A stretch of DNA of 27,457 nt from an uncultured Collinsella sp. (GCA_902388545.1 CABMPS010000004.1:1-27457), one strand, 5' to 3'. Counted from the stretch's first letter, positions 15,692-24,513 are shown. Made by a program: numbers and translations. Notes: generated by a model from the sequence alone, not told the origin.

Positions 15692-18600
15692 CTACTTAGC
15701 CTTGCTGCGACGATGGAAGAAAGCGCCGATCGCGGCGATGATGGCGCCAAGACCACCGACGGTCGCGACGGTCGCCGCCGTCTGGTCTCCGGTATTGGGA
15801 ATCGCCGAACCGTTCTTCTTGCTGCCCTGGGCCTTGTCGCCTGCGGGCCTGCCCGCCTGGTTGCCGCCGTTCGAGCCATTGCCGGAACCCTGGTTGCCCG
15901 AGCCGCCCTGGTTGCCGGAATCGGCATCCTTGAGGCTCTCAATGGCCAGTTTGAGCTGGCCATAGGCCGCCTGGATCCGGGTGTCGGAAGCATTCTCATC
16001 ACCCAAGACGTCCTCGGCGTAGGTAATGGCATCCGTCAGGGCCTTGACAGACTCGGCCGTCTTGCCCCTGGTGTCAGTCTCCTTCGCCTGCTTGACCAGG
16101 GCCTTGAGCTGCTTCTTAGTCGGATTCTCGACCGGGGCCACCGGGGTCTTCTCGAGCGCGCCGCGGGCGCTCTCGAGCGCTCTGAGCGCCTGGTCGACCT
16201 CGTCCTGCGTGGCGTTCTCGTCGCTCAAGATGGCGCGGGCGCTCGCCAGGGCGTTCTCGAGGGCCGTCCAGGAGGCCTCGGTGTAGTCACCGGCCTTGAG
16301 GTCGCCGGCAGCAACCTCGGCATCAACCTTTTCGATCGCGGCAGCGAGATCATCCTTCGCCACCGGATCGGGGACGGCCGTACCGTAGAACTTGAGCTCC
16401 GCCATGCTGCAGTAGGCATCGACGTTGCCACCGCCGGCGTGAATCACCTTGACGGTCACGTAGCGACCGCGCGCGGCGCCAAAGCTCATCTGTTTCCAGT
16501 CGCCACGGTCGGTGAGCACGCGGCCGTCGTTGTCGAAGGCAAACGTACCCATCGACGCGGCGGTGCCCATCTCATAGCCGTCGGCAGTGTCGGAGACCAG
16601 TATCTCGGCCTCGAAGATATCACCGTTAGTGCCGCCGTCCTGGCGCGGCAGGAACGTAACGTCGGTGAGATCGTAGTCGCGGCCCAGGTCGACACTCAGA
16701 TACTGGGGCATACCGGTCCCATGGGCCCAGTCGCTGTGCCAGAGCGTCCGCTCGTCGCCGTCGAGAGCGTTGACGGCGTTGCTGCCCTCGTAGTCGGCCT
16801 CACTCGAGAAGCCGGCCACCTTGACGTTCTTGCGGTTCTCGGGCGTGTTGATGAGAATCTTCTCATCGACAGGGCGCATCTTGAGGCCGTCGATTGCCTT
16901 CTCGATCTTGGCTGTGGCGTCTGCGACATCCTTCTTGCTATAGCTGCCTTGGCCGCCGTCGAGGAGCTTCTGAGCCGCCTCGACCGCAGTGGTGAGAGCT
17001 GCATAGGAATCCTTAGTGTAGACGGACTCGCTGTAGCCCGCGGCCTTGGAAAGCGCTGCCACGAGCGCAGAGGTATCGACACCAGCCTTGACCTCGACCT
17101 CATAGGATGCGGTCTTGGAGGGGTCGAGTACCGACGCCACCGTGATCTTTGCCTTGCCGGCCTTGTTGGCACGCAGGTAGTAGCTCACGCTATCGCCAGC
17201 CTGAACAGCGGAGACGCTTACCACAGAGGGGTCGGAGCTCTCGACCGTCACATAGGGGTAGCCGGCGCTCTCAGGCGTGGCCTTGGCGTCGACGAGCGTA
17301 ACGTCGCCTTCAAAGAACTCGGTCTGGTTCTTGCCTAGCTCGACACCCTCGATGGCCTCGACACCCTGCGTGTAGTTGAAGTTGACCTCACGCAGTGTGA
17401 GCATCTGGTCACCCGATGCCTCAAGCGGCGTGACCTCGACCTTGGTCGCCTTCTTGCCCTTGTTCTCGGCAGAGAGGCCAAAGGCGTAGCGAGCCCGGAA
17501 GGAATCGTACTCCCCGCCCGCGAACTCTTGGGTCGAGCCATCCTCGAACGTCACGACAGCCTTGATCTTCTGCACGGTTCCGTTGCCACCGTTGCGGTTA
17601 ACGACCTCGACACTATCGAGTTTCGACGGCGTCTTAAATGCGAATGTCATCGTGGTGGGAAGCTTCACGTAACTCGGAAGCTTACCCTCGCTGTCCCAGT
17701 TGCCGCTCCAGTTCCATAGGAACTCAAAGCCGTTGTCGCCCTCGTTATTATCGAACAGCGCGTTATAGCTCTTCTGCTGGATAAGTTTCTCGACGTTGGT
17801 CCCGTCGTCGGTCGTGAGCTCATCGTTGGTCATCGTGATGTTGAAGGCATCCTGACCGTACTCGGCGACCGTTGGCTGAGGAACATCCGGCATCGTCACC
17901 GTGCCGTCGCTCGCAAACTCAAGTGCGTCGCATGCCGGACCGATGAGCCAAGATGTCGAGGGCAGTTCGACCTTGCCGGCGGTCTTGGCCTTGAGCTTGA
18001 AACTCGCCACCGCGCCGGTACCGTTGTAGAGCTTGCCATCGCCGCGGTTGGCAAAGGCGAGATTGATAGTCTGCGTTCTGTCCGCGAACTGGACCTTCTC
18101 GCGAGACAGGTTCTCCATGCCGGCAGTCGAGCCGTCCTGCGCGATGCTCTCGGACACAAACTCGAACTGGTCGCTCTTGAAGTTGACGAGAGCGCCCAGG
18201 GCGTTGACGTTCTTGGCGTCGGCCGCATAGACATCAACGGTGATCTCATCACCGGCCTCGACCTCGGTCTTGCTCGGAATCACCGCGAGCGAACCTGCGA
18301 CCTTGCCCTTTTGTTTAGTGCCGCCGTCAAGACCCGCCATGGTGAACGAGTAATCGTAGACGTCGTAAACGCCGTTATCGTTGAGGTCGGCGAAGTGGTC
18401 GCGGATCTGCGAACCGAACGTCGGGGTATCGGGCTCGCGATTCTCGAGGCCCAGATAGTTCTTCATGTTGGAGTAGTCTCCGTCGGAGATCGTGGCCTTG
18501 TTGAGGTTGGAGCCCACGGCGAAGCCATCCGTGCCGTCGGTCTTGTAGATGGCAATCTCGGACGCGGAGAAGAAATTGCCGACCGAGGCGAGCGGTGTCA

Positions 18601-21600
18601 TGCGCACGTAACGGGCGGCCACGGTGCCGCCAAACGCTACCGTCTTACAATCAGCGGAACGTGCCCAATCGACCTCCTGGCTCGTCCAGTGGACGCCATC
18701 GAGACTCGTCTCAACACGCATCTTGGTCACAGTGCCGTTGCCGGCGTCATCGCGCGGATAGTACTCGAGCTTATCGAGCTTGTAAGCGCGTCCATAGTCA
18801 ACGGTAAGCGCCTTGCCCAGATCGTTGCCACCGGAGTGGAAACCGCCGTCGCCCGACTGGAACTCATGGTCGAAGGCGAGCTCGGCCTTATGGCTGCCGT
18901 AAAGTGAGCCCTCCCAGGTGATTTCCTCGGCGTCGGGGACGTTCCGCCACGGATCGAGTGCGGAGTTCGCCTCGAGCACATCGCTCCAGGCGGAGTAACC
19001 TTCGGCGTTGCGCGAACGAATCTGGTAGGTGTGCTTGCTATTGTAGGCGAGGTCGGTGTGCGTGAACTCGGCCGTATCACCCACGGCAAACACAGTGCCG
19101 TCGACCTTAAGGTCGTAGGAGGTAGCACCATCGACCTTTCCCCAGGTGAGCTTGATGCTCGTTGGGGTCGTGACGTCCTCGGGGGCAGCAAGGTTCGTGG
19201 GTGCGGAGAGGTTCTCATTGAGGCGATCGGCTGTGAGCGTGGCGTCGGCGTTCACGAAACCGCCCAGCTCAAGCGTCTGCGCCGCTGCAGCAACATCGGT
19301 CTTCGCGAACTTGACGTAGACCTTGGGGTTCGTGGTGATCTTGGTGTTGTTGAAGCTCTCGCCCTGCTCGGCCTCGGTGCCGTCCGCATCGCTGCCGTAG
19401 TGGTTGAGGTTGGGGGTCTCGCTGTAGAAGTAGACCGCCTGGCCGGCCTCGGGGGTCGCGGCGTCAAAGGTCTCCTGCGAGTCGACCTCAACCACGTTGA
19501 GTGCGGATCCGCCGTTCTTGGCGACAACGCTCGTGGGCTCGGCGGACACATTGGCCACGAAGGTCGTGGTGCGGCTGGAGTCGTAGCCGTTGTAGCCACC
19601 CTGCGAGGCCTCGGCGGTAAAGGTCGCGGTGCCGCCTGCGGCCTTGGAGCTGTAGACGGTGCTCACATGATCACCGTAGGAGATATTGTCGATCGTACCG
19701 TAGGAATCGTCCTCAGTCGTGTTGTTCTCGATGGAGGAGCCGTCGTCCTCGTACTGCGTAAAGGTGCCGTCGCCCTCGGTGGCGAAGAACTCGACGATAC
19801 GCTGGCTGCGGTCGGTACCCTTGGTGTTGGTGTCGCTCACGGCCTCGGGGTTGTTGTTCTCGGCGTACATCGGCACGATAGCGTTGGCCTTCACAAACAG
19901 CGGCAGCTTCCAAAGCGGAGCCTCGTAGTTGTTGAGAACCTGGCCGCCGCGATACTGCTTACCCGAGAAGTAGTCGATCCAGATGGTGGGATTCTCGTCG
20001 GTGCCGTAGTTGGGGAGGTAAATCCCATTGCGAATGTCGTTGCCGTCCTCATCTGCCTGGGTATCCTGATACACCGGTGCCACTAGGAAGTTCTCACCGA
20101 ACATATACTGGTACTGCGTCGAAGTGCTTGCGGCGTACTCGGAGTTGTCGGAAAGCAGCATGGCGCGGATCATGGGCAGGCCGGCATCGCCGTTACCCGT
20201 GTCGATGTTGGCCGCCGAGGCCGCGCTCGTGTAGATATAGGGCATGAGCTGCGCCTTGAGCTTGAGGTAGAAGCGCGAGATGCCTGTGTAGGGATCGCCG
20301 TGCGTCATGGGCGATTTGCGGTAGGTGCCCCAACCGTCCATGTCGAGCATAGAGGGCGTGAACGTCTTCCACTGGTAGTCACGCGCAGAGATGATGGGGT
20401 CGCCGCCAAAGATGCCATCCATGTCGGAGCCGATGTTGGGGTTGCCCGAAAGACTCTGACCGATATACGTGGGGATATGGAAGCGAATGTACTCCCAGTT
20501 ACCGCCATACTGGTCGCCGGTCCAAATGCCACCAAAGCGCTGCGTGCCGGCCCAACCATCGAGCGTGATGATGTTGGGGCGCTTGTTGGCGCCGGTCGTC
20601 ACCGTGTCATAAGCTGTCTTGATGCCATTAAGACCAAAGGAGTAGCCAGATCCAACCCAGGCGACGTCGGTCTTAAGGGTAGAGATGCCTCCCGTCTTGA
20701 CCTCGGCGTCGAAGTCGCGAAGCAGGTGCCACGGGGTCTCGGAGTTGCTGTCGGGCTCAAGGTTGGACTGGGTCCACAAGCCCGTGCTCACACCCTTGGA
20801 GTTGGCATACTCGGTGAACTTCTTAAGGTTGTCGACATTGGCACGCACAGCGTTAAGACGGTCAGCCGAGCTCGTTCCATCGGAGTTGACGCCGCCGGTC
20901 TTGTAGTAACCGTTCTGGCCATAGCCGGCGCCGTAGCCGTCGTTCGGCAGGAACCAACCGAGCGGCATGTCGTTGTCCTCGTAGTCATCGATAACCTGCC
21001 GAGCAGAGAACTGGCGGTCGAAATCGGTCGCTTTCATGTTCTCGGTATCAACCGAAGGGCCCTCACCGTTGAGCGTCTCGGCCGCAAGTGTGCCGTCGAG
21101 CTTGTAGCCCGTCGACATGCCAGACTCGTACTTAACGTCGCCCTTCTCGCTCGAGGACTTGCTGCCCTTGGTCTCCCACTTCTTTTGACCCGAGGTCGTT
21201 GACCAGCCATCACGGTTATAGGCATTAAGATGACCAAGGTAGAACCCGTACTCGGGCAGCAGTACCGGGTTACCGGTCACCTTGTAGTAGTCCTGCAGCA
21301 TCTCGGTTGCCACGTTCGAAGCGCCCTCGTTGGTCGCCACGAAGTAGTAGGCATCAAACTCATTCTCGCTGTGCAAAGTCGTGACCGTCGATGAGTCCGT
21401 GGAACCGAAGTCGTAGGAACCCTCTGCAAACGTGTTTCGGAGTACGCCGTAGCCGTCACTCGTCCAATAAAACGGGTTGGGCGAGGCAACGCCGCCATCG
21501 GTCCAGTTGTTCGTGTTGGAGATGGCGATGGTCTGGTTGGTGTGCAGGAAGCGTCCGTTCTGGGTGCCGCCGCCAAAGAAGTTCTCGGACTTCTCCTTGG

Positions 21601-22105
21601 CGAGCGTCTGGACGGTACCCTTCTTATCAAGGTCGAGGGACGCGGACTCGGAAACCACGACACGGTCGCCTGACTTGATACTCATCTTGCCAGTCGCCTT
21701 GTCCAGGATCACGGTCGCCTTTCCGCCGGTGATCTCGATAGTGTCGCCCTTGTCGGCAACCGTCGCACTCGGCTTGCTGTAGGTGTCCGAGGTATCGGGC
21801 TGAGCCTGGATTTTAGCCGTGTGGGACTTACTGCGCGGTGTGGCGTAATCGGAAAACTCACCCTTGGGGTCGACGTTATAACGGAAAATACCGTCCTCGA
21901 GGAACGTAATACGGCCCTTGATGCCGTCAGCGAAATCGATGTCGACGACATTCGAGGCAGACTGGGACACGGTCGCTGAGTCGACGCCCTTGAGTGGCGT
22001 GGCAATCGCCTGCTGGGGATTGGCAAACACGAGCGTCGCTGCAGTGGCAACGAGGACCGCGCTTCCCTTCACCCACCGTTTCGTAAAAATGGAATTCCTG
22101 CGCAC
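15692..22105 (-). CDS. Giant cell-wall-anchored GH31 glycosidase, probably alpha-GalNAc-acting
   Basis: A 2137-residue exported enzyme. GTG 22105 is chosen: AAAGGAG lies 5 nt upstream and gives a normal signal peptide (basic start, hydrophobic core, cut near residue 35). Order of modules: GH31 N-domain (about 40-280), catalytic barrel (about 280-640) with probable nucleophile Asp480 in KTDVAW and acid/base Asp531 in WTGDQ, GH31 C-domains to about 860, Fn3 (966-1046), F5/8C-CBM32 (1054-1188), dockerin-like EF loop DLNDNGVYDVYD (near 1240), cohesin-like (1267-1406), discoidin-like (1410-1580), Ig-like (1581-1673), FIVAR (1676-1744), F5/8C-CBM32 (1748-1909), two FIVAR (1914-2060), a Gly/Asn linker, IPNTG (2102-2106), a helix and a basic tail. 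The catalytic wording matches the alpha-N-acetylgalactosaminidase branch of GH31, not alpha-glucosidases; substrate is inferred, architecture is seen. Confidence 0.9.
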   Translation of the reverse strand: MRRNSIFTKRWVKGSAVLVATAATLVFANPQQAIATPLKGVDSATVSQSASNVVDIDFADGIKGRITFLEDGIFRYNVDPKGEFSDYATPRSKSHTAKIQAQPDTSDTYSKPSATVADKGDTIEITGGKATVILDKATGKMSIKSGDRVVVSESASLDLDKKGTVQTLAKEKSENFFGGGTQNGRFLHTNQTIAISNTNNWTDGGVASPNPFYWTSDGYGVLRNTFAEGSYDFGSTDSSTVTTLHSENEFDAYYFVATNEGASNVATEMLQDYYKVTGNPVLLPEYGFYLGHLNAYNRDGWSTTSGQKKWETKGSKSSSEKGDVKYESGMSTGYKLDGTLAAETLNGEGPSVDTENMKATDFDRQFSARQVIDDYEDNDMPLGWFLPNDGYGAGYGQNGYYKTGGVNSDGTSSADRLNAVRANVDNLKKFTEYANSKGVSTGLWTQSNLEPDSNSETPWHLLRDFDAEVKTGGISTLKTDVAWVGSGYSFGLNGIKTAYDTVTTGANKRPNIITLDGWAGTQRFGGIWTGDQYGGNWEYIRFHIPTYIGQSLSGNPNIGSDMDGIFGGDPIISARDYQWKTFTPSMLDMDGWGTYRKSPMTHGDPYTGISRFYLKLKAQLMPYIYTSAASAANIDTGNGDAGLPMIRAMLLSDNSEYAASTSTQYQYMFGENFLVAPVYQDTQADEDGNDIRNGIYLPNYGTDENPTIWIDYFSGKQYRGGQVLNNYEAPLWKLPLFVKANAIVPMYAENNNPEAVSDTNTKGTDRSQRIVEFFATEGDGTFTQYEDDGSSIENNTTEDDSYGTIDNISYGDHVSTVYSSKAAGGTATFTAEASQGGYNGYDSSRTTTFVANVSAEPTSVVAKNGGSALNVVEVDSQETFDAATPEAGQAVYFYSETPNLNHYGSDADGTEAEQGESFNNTKITTNPKVYVKFAKTDVAAAAQTLELGGFVNADATLTADRLNENLSAPTNLAAPEDVTTPTSIKLTWGKVDGATSYDLKVDGTVFAVGDTAEFTHTDLAYNSKHTYQIRSRNAEGYSAWSDVLEANSALDPWRNVPDAEEITWEGSLYGSHKAELAFDHEFQSGDGGFHSGGNDLGKALTVDYGRAYKLDKLEYYPRDDAGNGTVTKMRVETSLDGVHWTSQEVDWARSADCKTVAFGGTVAARYVRMTPLASVGNFFSASEIAIYKTDGTDGFAVGSNLNKATISDGDYSNMKNYLGLENREPDTPTFGSQIRDHFADLNDNGVYDVYDYSFTMAGLDGGTKQKGKVAGSLAVIPSKTEVEAGDEITVDVYAADAKNVNALGALVNFKSDQFEFVSESIAQDGSTAGMENLSREKVQFADRTQTINLAFANRGDGKLYNGTGAVASFKLKAKTAGKVELPSTSWLIGPACDALEFASDGTVTMPDVPQPTVAEYGQDAFNITMTNDELTTDDGTNVEKLIQQKSYNALFDNNEGDNGFEFLWNWSGNWDSEGKLPSYVKLPTTMTFAFKTPSKLDSVEVVNRNGGNGTVQKIKAVVTFEDGSTQEFAGGEYDSFRARYAFGLSAENKGKKATKVEVTPLEASGDQMLTLREVNFNYTQGVEAIEGVELGKNQTEFFEGDVTLVDAKATPESAGYPYVTVESSDPSVVSVSAVQAGDSVSYYLRANKAGKAKITVASVLDPSKTASYEVEVKAGVDTSALVAALSKAAGYSESVYTKDSYAALTTAVEAAQKLLDGGQGSYSKKDVADATAKIEKAIDGLKMRPVDEKILINTPENRKNVKVAGFSSEADYEGSNAVNALDGDERTLWHSDWAHGTGMPQYLSVDLGRDYDLTDVTFLPRQDGGTNGDIFEAEILVSDTADGYEMGTAASMGTFAFDNDGRVLTDRGDWKQMSFGAARGRYVTVKVIHAGGGNVDAYCSMAELKFYGTAVPDPVAKDDLAAAIEKVDAEVAAGDLKAGDYTEASWTALENALASARAILSDENATQDEVDQALRALESARGALEKTPVAPVENPTKKQLKALVKQAKETDTRGKTAESVKALTDAITYAEDVLGDENASDTRIQAAYGQLKLAIESLKDADSGNQGGSGNQGSGNGSNGGNQAGRPAGDKAQGSKKNGSAIPNTGDQTAATVATVGGLGAIIAAIGAFFHRRSKAK

Positions 22106-22145
22106 CTGGTCTCCTTTCTTCCGAGATGCTGAGGTGCCGAGGACG

Positions 22146-22154
22146 CCCCCCCCC
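22146..22154 (-). repeat. G9 homopolymer tract upstream of the GH31 start
   Basis: Nine consecutive C on the plus strand (G on the sense strand), 41-49 nt upstream of GTG 22105 and inside the open frame that continues up to 22177. Tracts of this length are prone to slippage in replication and to sequencing error. Confidence 0.85.
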
Positions 22155-22579
22155 GGCAGCATGGGAAAACGTATCAAACGGGGATGTTCGGTACATTCCG
22201 CACAATGGGGCCACCCGTTACCAAGGGGCCAACTGGTAGTAACCAGATAGCCACCTACTAGGTCATATCAATATATGGGAGCACTTGCGCAACCAAGTTC
22301 GGAAGTCCACCAGCGGCAGTAAAATGAGCGTCAGCGGCAAGGTGGGCTTAATAAGCCATACCAATTGGTTCTTCAGTCAAATACCAATCTAGCAAAAATG
22401 TACTGTTTATCTGGTATTACACAGACCATACCTTTCCCTCGGGAACTGGGCTTCGCGAAGTTTCCCGAGAGAAAAGCTCGACCGCCGCCCTGCGACCTAC
22501 CGGAGATTGCTATGACGTACGTTGGCTGATTTGGTTTGGAATGAGAGGTTGACGGAGGATGGTGGGCACAACTGTCCCG

Positions 22580-22599
22580 GGTGCATTTCAAGATGCACC
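22580..22599 (-). terminator. Hairpin downstream of the MarR gene
   Basis: GGTGCAT (22580-22586) pairs perfectly with ATGCACC (22593-22599), 20 nt beyond the MarR stop codon. No T-tract follows on the minus strand, so it may be a weak or factor-assisted terminator or an RNA-stabilising end. Confidence 0.4.
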
Positions 22600-22618
22600 T
22601 AAATGTCTGTCTTTATCC

Positions 22619-23095
22619 TTATAGATTGTCCAGGTAGTCGTCGGCATCATAGGTAAGGCTGTAAGCTTTATTCAGGATGCGCACGAGCTCCTGGGCATCG
22701 TGCTCGCCGAGCGCTGAGAGTTGTTTCGAGAGCGATGCCACACTCTCGGCATTTTTTTTCGCCGCGAAATCACGGCCTTCCTCGGTAATGCTCACCAGCA
22801 CACGCCGACGATCGTTTGGATCAGTCCTGCGCTGAACGTAACCCTTACTCTCGAGTGAATCCAAGATATGCGACATGCGCGCACGGGAGAATTTCAGCTT
22901 CTTGGCAATCTCGGAGGGAATGACATCACCGTCAATACCCGATAGATACTGTAAAACCGGTGCCTCGCCCACACTGGCGCCGCCGGCAGCACTCAAGGAT
23001 CCCTTGGCAAGGGAACGTGAGTACACAATCAGTTTTCGAGCGACGTCATCGTAATCCACTGGGGATATTGTCCTTTGCAACTCTAGAAGGGCCAT
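22619..23095 (-). CDS. MarR-family transcriptional regulator
   Basis: A 158-residue winged helix-turn-helix protein. The DNA-binding core is IPSEIAKKLKFSRARMSHIL followed by DSLESKGYVQRRTDPNDRRR (about residues 59-98), with the DxRRR wing typical of MarR. Long helices on both sides would form the dimer interface. The length is normal. ATG 23095 has no strong ribosome site; GTG 23059 has AAAGGA 11 nt upstream and is an alternative that would remove 12 residues. It lies directly upstream of the long GH31 control region, whose GGTAT/ATACC half-sites are possible targets. The ligand is unknown. Confidence 0.9.
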   Translation of the reverse strand: MALLELQRTISPVDYDDVARKLIVYSRSLAKGSLSAAGGASVGEAPVLQYLSGIDGDVIPSEIAKKLKFSRARMSHILDSLESKGYVQRRTDPNDRRRVLVSITEEGRDFAAKKNAESVASLSKQLSALGEHDAQELVRILNKAYSLTYDADDYLDNL

Positions 23096-23163
23096 AAAAC
23101 CGTCATTTGCCGTACATTAGTTAACATTCGCAACAATTATTTATGATACCCCAACGCGGAAGT

Positions 23164-23490
23164 CTATTGCTCGTCCTTCTTGCGTCGCATAAGCTCCTCA
23201 ACGTCGACACCAGCGGCCTCGAGCATGCGCTCGACATTCTTTTTGGCGTTGGTCGTGCCGACCTTAAGCACGATCGAAAGCGGAGTGCCCACCACCAGGC
23301 ACACGATGCCCACGGGGACACCCCAGCCGGGGCCGCCCTGCATACCCCACATCCCCATCAAAAAGCCAATCGCCACGAGCGAATAGCCCAGGCGCAGCCA
23401 AACATTGAGCCGCTGAATAGCATCGGTCTGCATCTTTGCCTCGCGAATCAAGTCGTCGCGCGAAAGGTCGTGTCCATGTTTCTCGTGCAT
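23164..23490 (-). CDS. Small two-helix membrane protein of unknown function
   Basis: A 108-residue protein not recognised as a named family. A His-rich, charged start (MHEKHGHDLSRDD) and an amphipathic stretch precede two hydrophobic segments (about 33-50 and 56-76) separated by a Gly/Pro turn. The C-terminus is a charged helix ending in RRKKDEQ, probably cytoplasmic. The start ATG 23490 is clear: AGGAGG with 5-nt spacing; the reading from 23532 has no such signal. It lies 68 nt upstream of the MarR gene in the same direction, so co-transcription is likely. A membrane accessory or stress role is possible, but nothing in the sequence proves it. Confidence 0.7.
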   Translation of the reverse strand: MHEKHGHDLSRDDLIREAKMQTDAIQRLNVWLRLGYSLVAIGFLMGMWGMQGGPGWGVPVGIVCLVVGTPLSIVLKVGTTNAKKNVERMLEAAGVDVEELMRRKKDEQ

Positions 23491-23633
23491 ATGGTCCTCC
23501 TCGTGCAAAGTGTGCATCATGCGCAAGTGCATCGTTTGTCGAATACGTCATCTTTCAAGAGCAATATAGCGGGTGGCGTGTAGGCGATGGAGGTCGCTGG
23601 CCATATTGCCCTTGAAGGGCGGCGCAAAATCAG

Positions 23634-23663
23634 AAGGCCGTGCGGTTGAGGCCGCACGGCCTT
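23634..23663 (-). terminator. Terminator of the mannose-family PTS operon
   Basis: A perfect 12-bp stem (23634-23645 with 23652-23663, 6-nt loop), 22 nt after the EIID stop. On the minus strand it is followed by CTGATTTTGC, a short T-tract. Confidence 0.8.
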
Positions 23664-23685
23664 ACAGGGGGCCAGGGGATGATGA

Positions 23686-24513
23686 CTAGTAGCTCAGTGC
23701 CGGGTCGAAGAAGCCAATGAGAACGCCCACAAATGCGATCACAACGAGGATCAGCATCATAACGATGGGGTTGACCTTCTTCTTGGTCATCATGTACCAG
23801 CAGAAGATGATGAAGATCATCGGCAGCAGGTGCGGATAGATGCCATCGAGCGTGTCCTGGAACTTACCGCCACCGGGCAGCACCAGGTTGGGGCTGCAGG
23901 TGATGGAGACCCAGGTAGCACCGACTGCACCGATGACCATGGTACCGACCATCACGATGGAATCACGCAGAGCCTTGGCCTTGGGGCCGACGAGGGCCTC
24001 GACCGCCTTGCCGCCGAGCTCATAGCCCTGGTTGTAGGCAAAGCGCATGCCAAGGAACATGAGCAGGTTCCACACGACAATATAGAAGATGGCGCCGAGC
24101 GGGGAGCCGCCGGTCGAGAGACCGAGGGCAATACCGAGCAGGATCGGGATCAGGGTACCGACGATCAGCGAGTCGCCAAGGCCGGCGAGCGGGCCCATGA
24201 GGCCGGCGCGGATGCCGTTGATGGCGTCGTCGTCGATGGCCTCGCCGTTTGCGCGAGCCTCCTCGAGGCCGGCGGTGACGCCGACAATCATGGTGCCGAT
24301 CTGCGGCTCGGTGTTGAAGAACGCGGAGTAGGTCTGGAGGGCCTGCTTCTGCTCCTCGGGCGTGTCGTAGAGCTCCTCGACAATCGGAAGCATGGCGCAC
24401 AGGTAACCGAAGGTCTGCATGTGCTCCTGCGAGAAGCAGGTCAGGTTGCCATAGGACCAGTTACGGAACGACTTGGCAAGCGTTTTCTTAGAGAGCTTTT
24501 TCTTCTCTGCCAT
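23686..24513 (-). CDS. PTS mannose/fructose/sorbose-family EIID
   Basis: A 275-residue membrane component that forms the sugar channel with EIIC. Family landmarks: a soluble N-terminal part with SFRNWSYGNLTCFSQEHMQ, the NTEP phrase (FFNTEPQIG), GIRAGLMGPLAGLGDSL before the membrane part, and a C-terminal hydrophobic region with several spans. The length is normal. Its ATG overlaps the EIIC stop codon (TAATG), so translation is coupled. It is the last gene of the operon and is followed by a terminator. Confidence 0.95.
   Translation of the reverse strand: MAEKKKLSKKTLAKSFRNWSYGNLTCFSQEHMQTFGYLCAMLPIVEELYDTPEEQKQALQTYSAFFNTEPQIGTMIVGVTAGLEEARANGEAIDDDAINGIRAGLMGPLAGLGDSLIVGTLIPILLGIALGLSTGGSPLGAIFYIVVWNLLMFLGMRFAYNQGYELGGKAVEALVGPKAKALRDSIVMVGTMVIGAVGATWVSITCSPNLVLPGGGKFQDTLDGIYPHLLPMIFIIFCWYMMTKKKVNPIVMMLILVVIAFVGVLIGFFDPALSY

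Larger units (their letters stand above)
22106..22618 (-). promoter_or_regulatory. 513-nt control region of the GH31 gene
   Basis: No convincing gene. From the start codon outwards it holds a Shine-Dalgarno (22111-22117), a G9 tract (22146-22154), a possible -10 TATATT (22270-22275) with TTGGTT (22291-22296) at short 15-bp spacing, an AT-rich block with four GGTAT/ATACC half-sites (22358-22432), an imperfect hairpin with stem 22438-22445/22462-22469 around the palindrome CTTCGCGAAG, and a hairpin after the MarR gene. The promoter call is weak; the unusual length of the region suggests complex control. Confidence 0.5.

Noticed and set aside
15683..17338. 551-codon plus-strand frame opposite the 3' part of the GH31 gene
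   Set aside because: Gly/Leu/Val-rich antisense shadow without a ribosome site; the minus strand has FIVAR and CBM32 domains there.
18311..20086. Overlapping plus-strand frames opposite the GH31 gene
   Set aside because: They have no coherent domains and lie wholly within a well-supported gene on the other strand.
22106..22177. Longer ATG start of the GH31 gene
   Set aside because: It crosses the G9 tract and the ribosome site and would push the signal peptide 24 residues inwards.
22373..22591. 72-codon minus-strand frame in the GH31 control region
   Set aside because: No ribosome site, no domain, and composition unlike a protein; it overlaps hairpins and half-sites.
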